Below are positions 38,801 to 45,517 of a stretch of 64,000 bases of DNA, one piece after another. The translations under genes were made by a program, and so were the position numbers. Origin of the DNA: Symbiodinium natans (taxonomy: Eukaryota; Sar; Dinophyceae; Suessiales; Symbiodiniaceae); contig CAJNDS010002246.1 in assembly GCA_905221605.1 (NCBI GenBank), positions 784,458-848,457 of the forward strand, in the 5' to 3' direction. The notes beneath the pieces are model-generated. The model was not told where the DNA came from. It saw only the letters and a program-made list of their open reading frames with translations, and made no database searches. Every line of letters begins with the position of its first letter. Position 1 is the stretch's first letter.

Positions 38801-40105
38801 GCTGTTTAGGGTTTACGGCTTGGGATTGAAAGTTGAGGGTTTAGGGTTTAGGGTTTAGGGTTTAGGGTTGAGGGTGCTGAGGATGCTGAGGGTGCTGAGG
38901 GTGCTAAGGGTGCTAAGGGTGCTGGGCCTTATCGAAAACCTACGGCGACCGTGGAGCCCCTGAGGTTTAGGGTTTAGGGTTTAGGGTTTAGGGTTGAGGG
39001 TTTAGGGCTGAGGGTTTAGGAGGGTGTAGGGTTTATGCCCCTATCCACACTGCAGGTGTGAAATCCGGAACCTGTCCCAGGACTCCAATCGGGAACATAC
39101 TGCCCATCCCGACCCACCCCCAAAAGTCGAGGGACATTAGGCCACTTCTCGAAACTGTAGTTTTTTTGGGGGGGGTCCTTATTACGAAGGCGTAAACCCT
39201 AAACCCTAAACCCCTAACCCCTAAACCCTAAACCCTAAACCCTAAACCCTATGCTCTGCCTGGGCTGCCTTGAAGATGGCCAACCTGGGAGCGGAACGGT
39301 CGCATCTCTTGTGGAGGCCCAGGCTTCGGGCTGCCAGCTGGTTTAGGGTTTAGGGTTTAGGGTTTAGGGTTTAGGGTTTAGGGTTGAGGGTTTAGGGCTT
39401 GGGGTTTGGGGTTTAGGGCTTAGGGTTTCGGGTTCCGGGTTCCAGGTGGGCTTTAGGACTTGGGGTTTGTGTGGTTCTTGGGCTGTTGGTTTAGGGGCTT
39501 TAGGGCTCAGGGCTGGGGGCTGTCAAGGGCTGCTGGGGGTTTAGGGTTTAGGGCTTAGGGCTGAGGGTTTTGGGTTTAGGCTTTAGGTAGTCTCGGCCTG
39601 GCGTGCCGTCAGACGCTCATAAACCCACCTTGCATCCTGGGCCCCCTCGCCCCTAACCCCAACCCCGAACCTTAAACCCCAAACCCTAAGCCCCAAACCC
39701 CAAACCCTAAACCCCAAACCCCAAACCCTAAACCCTAAACCCCAAACCCCAAACCCTAAACCCTAAACCCCAAACCCCAAACCCTAAACCCAAACTCGCT
39801 GAAGGCTTTTAGCTTCGGGCCCTTGGGGCCCTTAGGGGTCTTAGGGGTTTAAGGTTTAGGGTTTAGGGTTTAGGGTTTAGGATTTAGGGTTTAGGGTTTA
39901 GGGTTTGGGGGAGGCAGAAGCCCTCCAGGGCTCCACGCACATGCAGCAGGGCACCCAACGGCGCCCGAAGCGCCATGGCTATGCTGACATCTGCATTCCT
40001 AAACCCTAAACCCTAAACCCTAAACCCTAAACCCTAAACCCTAAACCCTAAACCCAGCAAGCGATTCTAACCTGGCAGCTCGTGTCCAGGGCTCATGGGG
40101 TTCAT
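8798..40105 (-). CDS. Giant Kelch - Ser/Thr stalk - REJ-like - GPS - membrane protein, at least 37 exons
   Basis: Predicted cell-surface protein, 946 residues through exon 37, continuing further left. Exons (high to low): 40105-40072, 39990-39922, 39330-39260, 38595-38514, 37946-37911, 37222-37188, 34653-34548, 34096-34050, 32936-32861, 30164-30126, 29670-29636, 28791-28749, 28124-28055, 27246-27195, 26428-26353, 25692-25642, 25322-25288, 24527-24493, 23736-23666, 22323-22286, 21802-21094, 20084-20018, 18991-18920, 18153-18105, 17930-17873, 17683-17612, 16477-16406, 15814-15750, 15246-15188, 14398-14364, 13567-13511, 13057-12963, 12597-12524, 12129-12084, 11182-11102, 9848-9801, 8875-8798. 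Reading phase closes at every junction. In this model donors are about 24 GC, 7 GA and 5 GT. Order: Kelch about 59-367, Ser/Thr-rich about 375-630, REJ/GAIN-like about 667-837, GPS 831-867, membrane segments from about 863. Intron choices were made by protein continuity plus phase, so single boundaries may be off by a few bases. Whether it is a polycystin-like channel or another GPS-containing receptor is open. Confidence 0.8.
9300..9760. repeat. (CCCCCTAAA)n array
   Basis: About 45 units of a nine-base CCCCCTAAA repeat with occasional eight- to ten-base variants and TC substitutions. It lies in the intron between exons 36 and 35 of the giant gene. Confidence 0.9.
12084..13057 (-). CDS. GPS autoproteolysis motif exons 32-34 of the giant gene
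   Basis: Three exons splice in phase to a canonical GPS. 13057-12963 gives [10 protein letters not shown], 12597-12524 gives [10 protein letters not shown] and DQLICRTT, and 12129-12084 gives [15 protein letters not shown]. Key residues are C831, W834, W841, G845, C859 and H863-L864-S865. In GPS families (adhesion GPCRs, polycystin-1, REJ proteins) the GAIN domain cleaves itself between Leu and Ser/Thr of His-Leu-Ser/Thr, which is intact here. All three introns touching these exons begin with GA or GC (13510, 12962, 12523). The hydrophobic run after HLS leads straight toward the membrane, as in the family. Confidence 0.85.
13511..16477 (-). CDS. REJ/GAIN-like region exons 27-31 of the giant gene
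   Basis: Exon 27 (16477-16406) carries [17 protein letters not shown]. Exon 28 (15814-15750) carries [20 protein letters not shown], which resembles the REJ-domain pattern (aliphatic strand, Ala-Pro-x-Gly-Ser, Leu-x-Ile-Pro-Ala). Exon 29 (15246-15188) carries [15 protein letters not shown] and exon 30 (14398-14364) [10 protein letters not shown]. Exon 31 (13567-13511) carries [13 protein letters not shown], similar to the segment before GPS motifs in polycystin and GAIN proteins. Phases close throughout. Exon 28 to 29 shares a GGCGC direct repeat at its donor and acceptor. The REJ assignment rests on short patterns and position before a strong GPS, and is less certain than the GPS itself. Confidence 0.6.
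15480..15730. repeat. AT-rich minisatellite
   Basis: About eleven degenerate units of roughly 21 bases built on AATAACTAATAAGGGTTAT, in the intron before REJ-like exon 29. Its AT richness contrasts with the rest of the window. Confidence 0.85.
17612..20084 (-). CDS. Stalk and linker exons 22-26 of the giant gene
   Basis: Exon 22 (20084-20018) and exon 23 (18991-18920, peptide [15 protein letters not shown]) continue the Thr/Ser-rich stretch. Exon 24 (18153-18105, [16 protein letters not shown]), exon 25 (17930-17873, [18 protein letters not shown]) and exon 26 (17683-17612, [20 protein letters not shown]) follow in phase. No domain is recognised. They lie between the stalk and the REJ-like region and are expected to be extracellular. 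An alternative frame of exon 22 reads [16 protein letters not shown] and ends at a TGA near 19985. I reject it because the Ser/Thr frame fits both neighbours. Confidence 0.6.
18745..18835. repeat. 20-bp minisatellite
   Basis: Four imperfect copies of ACAAGCAGGCAAAAATGCAC in the intron between exons 24 and 23. Open frames here on both strands are repeat artefacts. Confidence 0.85.
21094..21802 (-). CDS. Ser/Thr-rich low-complexity exon (stalk) of the giant gene
   Basis: Opens with [10 protein letters not shown], which can serve as the Trp strand closing the Kelch propeller. It then runs for about 200 residues almost entirely of Ser and Thr with some Ala. The DNA is a degenerate CTG/CTACTGGTG trinucleotide array, so all frames are open (poly-Leu/Val on the plus strand, Ala/Pro or Cys in others). 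The minus Ser/Thr frame is chosen because it is in phase with the Kelch exon before it and with the Thr/Ser-rich exon after it (20084-20018, [18 protein letters not shown]). A mucin-like O-glycosylated stalk is the natural reading. Donor ACCA|GCAGG. Confidence 0.6.
22286..38595 (-). CDS. Kelch beta-propeller block (exons 4-20) of the giant gene
   Basis: Six Kelch units are each spread over two or three exons. The recurring signature is a Trp strand, then R-x-x-H-S/A, then W-V/I-F-G-G, then N/S-D-L/V-W/Y. Examples: NWTQM (38595-38514) to LVLGGQ (37946-37911) to GDMRLFDD (37222-37188); DWTYIS and WVFGGNSD (34653-34548) to LNDLVYFD (34096-34050); SWIQVSASG (32936-32861) to MWVVGG (30164-30126) to LSDVWKLD (29670-29636); AWTEVTPSG (28791-28749) to MWIFGG (28124-28055) to ANSDLASL (27246-27195); SWTNPS (26428-26353) to MWVFGG (25692-25642) to SNSLVYID (25322-25288); [10 protein letters not shown] (24527-24493) to LWVFGGD (23736-23666) to TNDLWYVD (22323-22286). 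Kelch repeats form a propeller, usually for protein or glycan contact. The exon pattern suggests the blades multiplied by exon-set duplication. Confidence 0.85.
22536..22622. repeat. (CCCTAAA)n array
   Basis: About twelve perfect CCCTAAA heptamers within intron 19 of the giant gene; its reverse-oriented partner arrays lie upstream in the same intron. Confidence 0.9.
27804..28033. repeat. Long TTTAGGG array
   Basis: About 32 heptamers, nearly all perfect, with one TTAGGG and one TTGAGGG unit, immediately to the left of Kelch exon 13. Confidence 0.95.
30178..30416. repeat. TTTAGGG array with a homogenised CTTAGGG core
   Basis: About eleven TTTAGGG units, then eighteen CTTAGGG units (one CTTATGG), then TTTAGGG again. 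The variant block is contiguous, as expected from local amplification. It starts 14 bases upstream of exon 10 in transcript order. Confidence 0.95.
30620..32345. other. Telomere-repeat-free island inside intron 9 of the giant gene
   Basis: About 1.7 kb of unique, more balanced sequence with no TTTAGGG units, lying inside the intron between Kelch exons 9 and 10. Both strands are open over long parts. Plus-strand frames run 30650-31498 and 31848-32351 (very basic C-terminal part). Minus-strand frames with better codon texture run 31830-31387 and 31406-31119. I recognise no transposase, reverse transcriptase or host domain. It may be a decayed nested gene, retrocopy or inserted element. The neighbouring unique stretch at 29580-30020 also lacks repeats but contains Kelch exon 11. 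Confidence 0.45.
31387..31830 (-). pseudogene. Unrecognised minus-strand ORF with an in-frame stop
   Basis: From an ATG at 31830 the frame reads [19 protein letters not shown] and continues to a TGA at about 31690. The same frame then resumes with [17 protein letters not shown] and stays open to 31387, so the reading is coding-like on both sides of one stop. A second minus frame (31406-31119, pieces [20 protein letters not shown] and [20 protein letters not shown]) follows, offset by a frame change. This is consistent with a decaying insert or retrocopy, or with a small unseen intron. No family recognised. Confidence 0.3.
33177..33367. mobile_element. Inverted-repeat element with an internal TTTAGGG array
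   Basis: Left end GGGATATTCCCCCTTATACT with AGCAGTCCCTAAATAGGG. Right end is the inverse, ...AAGGACTG... and GTGAACATCCC. Between them lie about 15 TTTAGGG units. It belongs to the same family as the copies at 393-461 and 58971-59060, which lack the array. It lies in intron 8 of the giant gene and shows a telomere-type array nested inside a transposon-like element. Confidence 0.6.
35130..35560. repeat. Degenerate CACTTGGGTCA/CACTTGGGACA minisatellite
   Basis: Dozens of imperfect 9- to 11-base units spread over some 430 bases in intron 6 of the giant gene. Related units continue to about 35715. Open frames in it are artefacts. Confidence 0.8.
35743..35842. repeat. (CATATA)n microsatellite
   Basis: About sixteen ACATAT units followed by AT-rich flanks, in intron 6 of the giant gene. 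Confidence 0.95.
36388..36522. repeat. TTTAGGG array
   Basis: About nineteen perfect heptamers in intron 6 of the giant gene. Confidence 0.95.
36555..36720. repeat. Degenerate GACACGA-type repeat
   Basis: Irregular units such as GACACGAC, GACGCGA and GACATGA run for about 160 bases in intron 6 of the giant gene; no coding sequence supported. Confidence 0.7.
40072..40105 (-). CDS. First coding exon of the Kelch-GPS gene
   Basis: The ATG at 40105 opens the peptide [11 protein letters not shown], followed by a GT donor (CCAG|GTTAG). The next exon (39990-39922) begins after GCAG and keeps the frame: [20 protein letters not shown]. The third (39330-39260) leads in phase into the first Kelch blade. 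The region starts 368 bp downstream of the stop of the neighbouring glycosyltransferase on the same strand. The short N-terminus has no convincing signal peptide, so the true start could be an internal Met (for example the one in exon 2 before ALRAP) or an unseen upstream exon. Confidence 0.55.
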
Positions 40106-40473
40106 GTCGTGGGTGGGTGTCGGTATGTTTAGGGATGCTTAGGGTTTAGGGTTCAGGGTTCAGGGTTCAGGGTTTAGGGTTTAGGGTTTAGGGTTATGGA
40201 TGTTCAGACGACATGTACGCGACGAAGAACCCTCATTCCTTTAGCACAAGACGAAGCTTTGGCTAACATCAAAACTCGGTCCCTGAACCCTACCTGCGAC
40301 GTTCAGAATAGGAGTTAAACGGAGTAGAACTGGACACTCAACATCCGGTTTTCGAATAAAGCACACAGAGACGCGACAAGCTGTCGCACTCTGACTATAT
40401 ACAACTCGAAGGGGGGGTCTGTCAACCCCTAAGTGTGCCGACACTCAGGGTATTTCTAGGTCGCGGTGAGAAG

Positions 40474-43400
40474 TCACTGCTCCGGGATGGTCCGGCTAGA
40501 TAAGAAGAGTATGATGCCAATCCCGACTTGAAAAGTTGCTGCGATGAAGGTTGACTCGATGGCAGCCATCTGGTAGTATGGGACTCCAAGAAGGTCAGCA
40601 AAGATGCACCGGGTGACAGGCCACAAGAGCACTAAGACACAAAAGCCCGCCACCATACAACCGGCAAGCTGCGGGGGCGTCGTAGTCGCCTGCTGTGGCA
40701 GAAAGGACAAGCCGCCGATGCCCTGCACGTCCAGGCAGTAGCTGACAGTGACTGAGATCATCGCGGAGAGGAGGGTAAGGAAGGCAAGGGCATTGGGCAG
40801 CACGTAGAGCAGGTTCACGTCCCCCGCCATGCCGAAGGCCCTCCACTGGGGCTGCTTACCTTGCACAGCTGCCAGAGCACCCTCAATGATTCCGAGGAGC
40901 CTTGCACTTGCTTCAGAGGGCCGCTTTTAAGAATCAAGACAGCACCCCTGAAAAAAAAACATGTGTTTCGGTTGCATTTCTCTAGCGGGTTATCTTCTGA
41001 GTTCAGCGAGCCCAGGTGCTTGACCCAGGCAAAGCCCCAAAACTCCTGGAGCGTGCCCCATAGGGCGTTGTTGGCATTGGGGTCGCTCAAAGCGGCGGAG
41101 TAGGAGAAGAAGTTGGCCAGGCCACTGACGACCCAGAAAAGCACCGCGGTATTGGCATGTTCCTCCATCACCATGGGCGTCTTCCCGAAAAGGACGGTGA
41201 GAAGTGTCACAAAGTAGTAGTAGATGGGCTGCGCATGGAAAAGCACAGCATGCTTCGTACTAAAATACGCCAACTCCCGGTGCAGCTTCCACATGGGCCT
41301 TCGCCGTCTCTGGCGCGCCACAGCCCCTGAGTCGTCTGGCGCCAGGGGTTTCGGGACATCGCCCCGGCTGTCACCGTCCTTATGCTGTTGGTAGGGACTG
41401 GGGGAATAAGATACCATATATTCCCCCCTAATATAATGGTACCTTATTCCCCCATTCCCTTCTAACCAACAGCAAGCGTCAGCAAGATGCGCCACGCGGG
41501 CCCAGTACTGGCGCCGCTGGGGGGCAAAGCGGAACTTATTGTGCAGCAACCATGGGGGGTCCTGAGAGACCCGGAGCCCAGGTCGACTTGAGGGTTTAGG
41601 GTTCAGGGTATAGGGGGTTCAGAAGCTTCTGATCCACAATTAACAAAGGACATGTCCATAAGAGAGCCTAGCCAACTACCATCCCATGATTCGCCGCCCT
41701 GTCCCACTCCATGAGAAGCTGCTGCACGTTTCCCTGGCACCAGCGCTTCCGTTGATCAAAGGTTTCAGTCACCTAGGTTGGCCCTAGGGACCGGAAGATT
41801 ATTCAAACCCAACAAGGGACAACATGAAACATCCGTAAACCCTATAAACCCTATAAACCCTATAAACCCTATAAACCCTATAAACCCTATAAACCCTATA
41901 AACCCTATAAACCCTATAAACTGTTAAACCCTATAAACCCTATAAACCCTATAAACCCTATAAACCCTATAAACCCTATAAACCCTATAAACCCTATAAA
42001 CCCTATAAACCCTATAAACCCTACAAACCCTATAAACCCTATAAACCCTAAACCCAATAAAGGAAAATTTATCCCAAGGGCGTATACCCAGTCACAGTCT
42101 CACGGCAAAGGCCTCTTGCCAGCGTCAGCGTGTTGCCACCCACCACGCGCGAGCGCCAGCCAAGGCGGTGTATTTGTGCTCCTCAACAATATGGGCCCTG
42201 GGTGCCCTTTTGGGGTCTACATTCTAGTGTGCCCCTTCTAGCTTAGGGTCCCAAGAAGGGCCCATAGTTTGGATCGACCCGCATTTGTGCTCCTGTGACG
42301 GTGTCCTCCGTCATGCAACCGTACACAAAGCCACCAGAGTCACGCAAGGCGGGCACAAAGAAAAGTGCATTCGTGCCCCAGAACTGAACCAGCCCGAAGC
42401 TGTCTAGCGCGGCGGGCAGGACCCGCCTAGAATGTCTAGATTCGGTTTCGAAAAACAGGCCCCTGGTTTTCGATCAACTGTAGCAAACAGCTCCCGAACC
42501 ACTTTCTCACTATCCAGGGCGCCAGAAGAACTTGTTCAGCTGGTTCATAGGGTCATGCGATCCCCACACTGAATCGATGTTGGTGAAGGCCTGCGGGCTG
42601 GAAGTGAAGGCTGTGCGCCAGTCCGGGCACCAGTGTCCTTAGGGTTTGAAGTCTAGGGCTCATAGGGCTTAAGGTTTGGGGTTTGGGTTTTCGCTGCGAG
42701 TGCGCTTTCGGGTCGGCGCACGAGCTGCAATGCCCACCCTCCCACCGAAACTACAAACCTTGGACGGGTTTAGGGTTGTCTAACCCCCCGATACCCCCCT
42801 ATCAAGGGTTTGGAGGAATATGGCTCGGTGGCGCAGTCGCGGGTGGCCCTTCTCCGGCTTGGTGTCGGCAAAAGCGGTAGGTTCGTTTAAAGCCCCTAAC
42901 CCGTAGGTCCCAAGCCCTTGACTTTAGCCTCTTCCTGGGCCCTCATTTTAGGTCCCAAATCCAAGAATTTAAGCGAGCCTTTTTTCGGTCCCAAATCCAT
43001 ACTTGAAAAGCCTCCGGGCCCTTATTTTTAGGCGCCCTTAGTTTAACCCTGCGGGCCTTAACTTTAGGCCCCAAACCCTTGGTTTAAGCCTACCGGCTGT
43101 GATTTTCAGTCCCCCAATTCCTTCATGAAGCCTCCGGGCCTTAAGTTTAGGTCCCAAACTGTGATTTACAGCCGGTCAGAGGGGAGAATTTCGGGCCTGC
43201 CCGCAACGTTGAGGCCTACAGTCTCAAATCCTTAATTTAAGCCTCCGGGCCCTAATTTTAAGGTCCCAGGCCCTTAGTTTCATAAGCCTCCAGGCCTTAG
43301 CTTTAGGTCCGAAACCCTCAGTTTAAGCCCCCCGGCCTTAATCTTCGGCCCCAAGCCCTTCAGCCTCCGAGCCTAAATTTATATAGGTCCTAAACCCAAA

Positions 43401-45508
43401 GGGGAGGTTTTCAGGCATGCCTGGCAGTTTGCCGCAGATAGGGCCATCTTTATTAGGGCTGACAGAGGCGGCTTTTGCAAAGCCGCGTGGAGCTTCCGGT
43501 CCAGGACCTGCGGCCCTTTCGGCACGCCAGGTCTTCAGCTTATAGGGTTTAGGGTGAGGGTTTGGGTTTTTGGGAATCCCCAAATAAAAGTTTCAACTTT
43601 TAGCTTCCTCAATAGGAAATAGAGGAACACCACAAGTCATAAAGTGCTAAAGCTGTAGTAAAGTGCCACCTAGTGTCCATTGCGGTACTCCAGGAGAGGG
43701 GCTAGCTGCATCTGAATCATCTCGGGGAATGGGGCCATGTCGGTATCAAGCAGCATCGCGAAATTCACCTCGCGCTCCATGATGTTCCAAAGCGCATTCT
43801 CCAGATTCCCGGTCTTCATGTACGTGTCAGCGCCCTTCTTACGGCCGACGAGCCTGACCAAAGGCAAACCTGGCGCCTGGAACTCAACAACAGTGGACCC
43901 TCCAGGCGCCACCTGGGGGTTTAGGGTTTAGGGTTAGGGTTTAGGGCTTAGGGTTTAGGGTTTGGGGTTTGGGGTTTGGGGTTTAGGGTTTAGGGTTTAG
44001 GGTTTAGGGTTTAGGGTTTAGGGTTTAGGGTTTAGGGTTTAGGGTTTAGGGTTTAGGGTTTAGGGTTTAGGGCCCTGTTTGGGGTCTCCATTTCAGTATC
44101 TTCCTTGTAGCTTAGGGTCTCCATTTTTGGGGTATCCAAAAGGGCCCCTTATGACTTTATCCAACTCAACCCTAAACCCTACGTGTATCCGCCACGCCTA
44201 CTCCTAGACCCTAAACCCTAAACCCTAAACCCTAAACCCTAAACCCTAAACCAACTTTTATCAACCCCCACCTCATGGCGGTAGTCTGGCATGGAACCTG
44301 GGGCCACATCGCGCTTGGTGATGGCCACCTGCAGGTCGATCAAGGGTTTGGGGTTTGGGGTTTGGGGTTTCGGCCCTTTTGGGGTGTATTTTCTAGCATA
44401 TGGTATATTCCTCATAGTTTTGGGTACATTCCCTATAGTAAGGGTCAGTATCTTCCTTTTTGCTTAGGGTCTCCAGTGTCGTAGATTCTTCTAGTTTAGG
44501 GACTCGATTTTTTTTATTTATGGTTTAGGGTACCATAAAGGGCCCATAATCTAGAATATAGATCAATGCCCACCTCACTCCCTGTCGGCACAATGCGTTT
44601 GTAGATTCTGTCTAGTTTAGGGTACCATAAAGGGCCCATAATCTAGAATGTAGATCAATCCCCATTTAAATCAATCCCCACCTCACTCCCTGTCGGCACA
44701 ATGCGCTTCAGAAGAGCACCGATCATGGCCTCCATCTGCAGACCAGCACTAGTGACCTCAGAAGTCAGCGAGCGAACCGTGGCCATGTTGCGCGCCGCAG
44801 CTGCCTAGGTCAGTCTGTTGTGCTAGCATGTTCTTGCGGCCTGGTCACCTCCCAGCAGTCCTTGCCGTCGACTCTCTTGTAATAGCCATCGTCTAGGAGG
44901 TGAACCGCCAGGAGCTCCACTGGATAGTCGAGCAGCAGTGCACACCGCAGCGGCTCCTCCGAGTCCTGCACCGGTTCCGCAAAGTGGGTGAAGAGTATGT
45001 GCACCTTCGGCCACTCAGATTTTGGGAACGGCGGAGTGAGGGCATCGAGTCGACAAACGTGCCGTACCTGTCGGTGCCACATGACTGCTCGATTGATGAA
45101 ACCCAGAATCACATTCGAGACCTCTCCCATGAAGAAGAAGGTGCCGAAGCAGAGCATGCCCTGACGCCGATGACACCAAATGTATGCCAGGTAGGGCAGG
45201 GAAAGAAAAGCAGCGACAACGGCGAGCAGCTTGCTGATGAGGTTGGTGTGGTAGGGCTCCACTATGCTTGCTGTTTTGGGCGGGAACGCACCGCTCTGGG
45301 CCGCAGCCTTCCGCAGCTCTTCCTTTGCGCTCAGGGCCTCACTTAGGATCGCATCTGTCCCTGGCCTTTCCTGGGAAAAGTCTGAAACCCAAACTGAGGA
45401 CACGTCGCCAATACACACGGCGAGTGCCTGCACTAAAACCTCCCAGCGCGCTCTTACGGCGCGGTAGCCAGGCCTGGTACCCCATTGCTGAGCGAGGGGG
45501 CACTGCAT
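40474..45508 (-). CDS. Cellulose-synthase-like GT2 family processive glycosyltransferase, 11 exons
   Basis: Predicted polytopic membrane glycosyltransferase of 763 residues that would polymerise a beta-glycan from a UDP-sugar; dinoflagellate thecal or cyst cellulose is the obvious candidate product. Exons: 45508-44849, 44804-44682, 44328-44272, 43912-43678, 42637-42523, 42426-42293, 42181-42096, 41772-41704, 41561-41467, 41298-41008, 40900-40474 (stop). Phase closes at all ten introns (donors GT x5, GA x3, GC x2). Catalytic set complete: LLDDGYYK (DD about 206), LLDTDMAP (DxD 336-338), MTEDTVTG (TED 436-438) and QRKRW (477-481). It also has the acceptor-binding run FFWRVLPAALDSFGLVQFWG. Two helices precede the GT domain (about 90-137) and several follow QxxRW. 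A GKQPQW segment resembles the conserved site after the catalytic domain in BcsA-like enzymes. An acceptor at 45517 could place the true start upstream. The substrate (UDP-Glc or other) cannot be told from the sequence. Confidence 0.9.
41391..41470. repeat. Hairpin (MITE-like) in intron 9 of the GT2 gene
   Basis: Two arms of about 33 bases, TGCTGTTGGT...GGGGGAATAAGATACCAT and its near-perfect inverse, are separated by about 15 AT-rich bases. One arm overlaps the exon 9 donor (TGTTG|GTTAG), so the fold would include the splice site. The element lies within the 41299-41466 intron. By chance the sequence remains open in the exon frame, which could mislead gene predictors into reading through. 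Confidence 0.65.
41834..42050. repeat. (CCCTATAAA)n nonamer array
   Basis: About 24 copies of a 9-base unit ACCCTATAA, with one degenerate unit near 41922, in the intron between GT2 exons 7 and 8. It is a variant of the CCCTAAA heptamer with TA inserted, homogenised locally. A few units recur near 46872-46910. Confidence 0.9.
42880..43400. repeat. Degenerate satellite-like intronic repeat
   Basis: About eight imperfect copies of a unit of roughly 55-60 bases, built around 'aagcctccgggcc', 'ttaattttaggtccca' and 'aacccttagttt'. It fills most of GT2 intron 4 (42638-43677). I see no exon in it. The flank at 43420-43530 is unique but non-coding by my reading. Confidence 0.6.
43917..44072. repeat. 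TTTAGGG array in GT2 intron 3
   Basis: About twenty heptamers with a few TTTGGGG units, starting a few bases upstream of the exon 4 acceptor in transcript order. Confidence 0.95.
44500..44710. repeat. Tandem duplication across a GT2 exon-intron boundary
   Basis: The segment from 'tagtttagggtaccataaa' through 'cccacctcactccctgtcgg' and on to 'cacaatgcg' occurs twice (about 44506-44602 and 44615-44705). The duplicated piece includes the end of exon 2 and its GT donor. The inner copy (44571-44602) therefore offers a decoy donor inside intron 2. Confidence 0.7.
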
Positions 45509-45517
45509 GAGCGGAAG

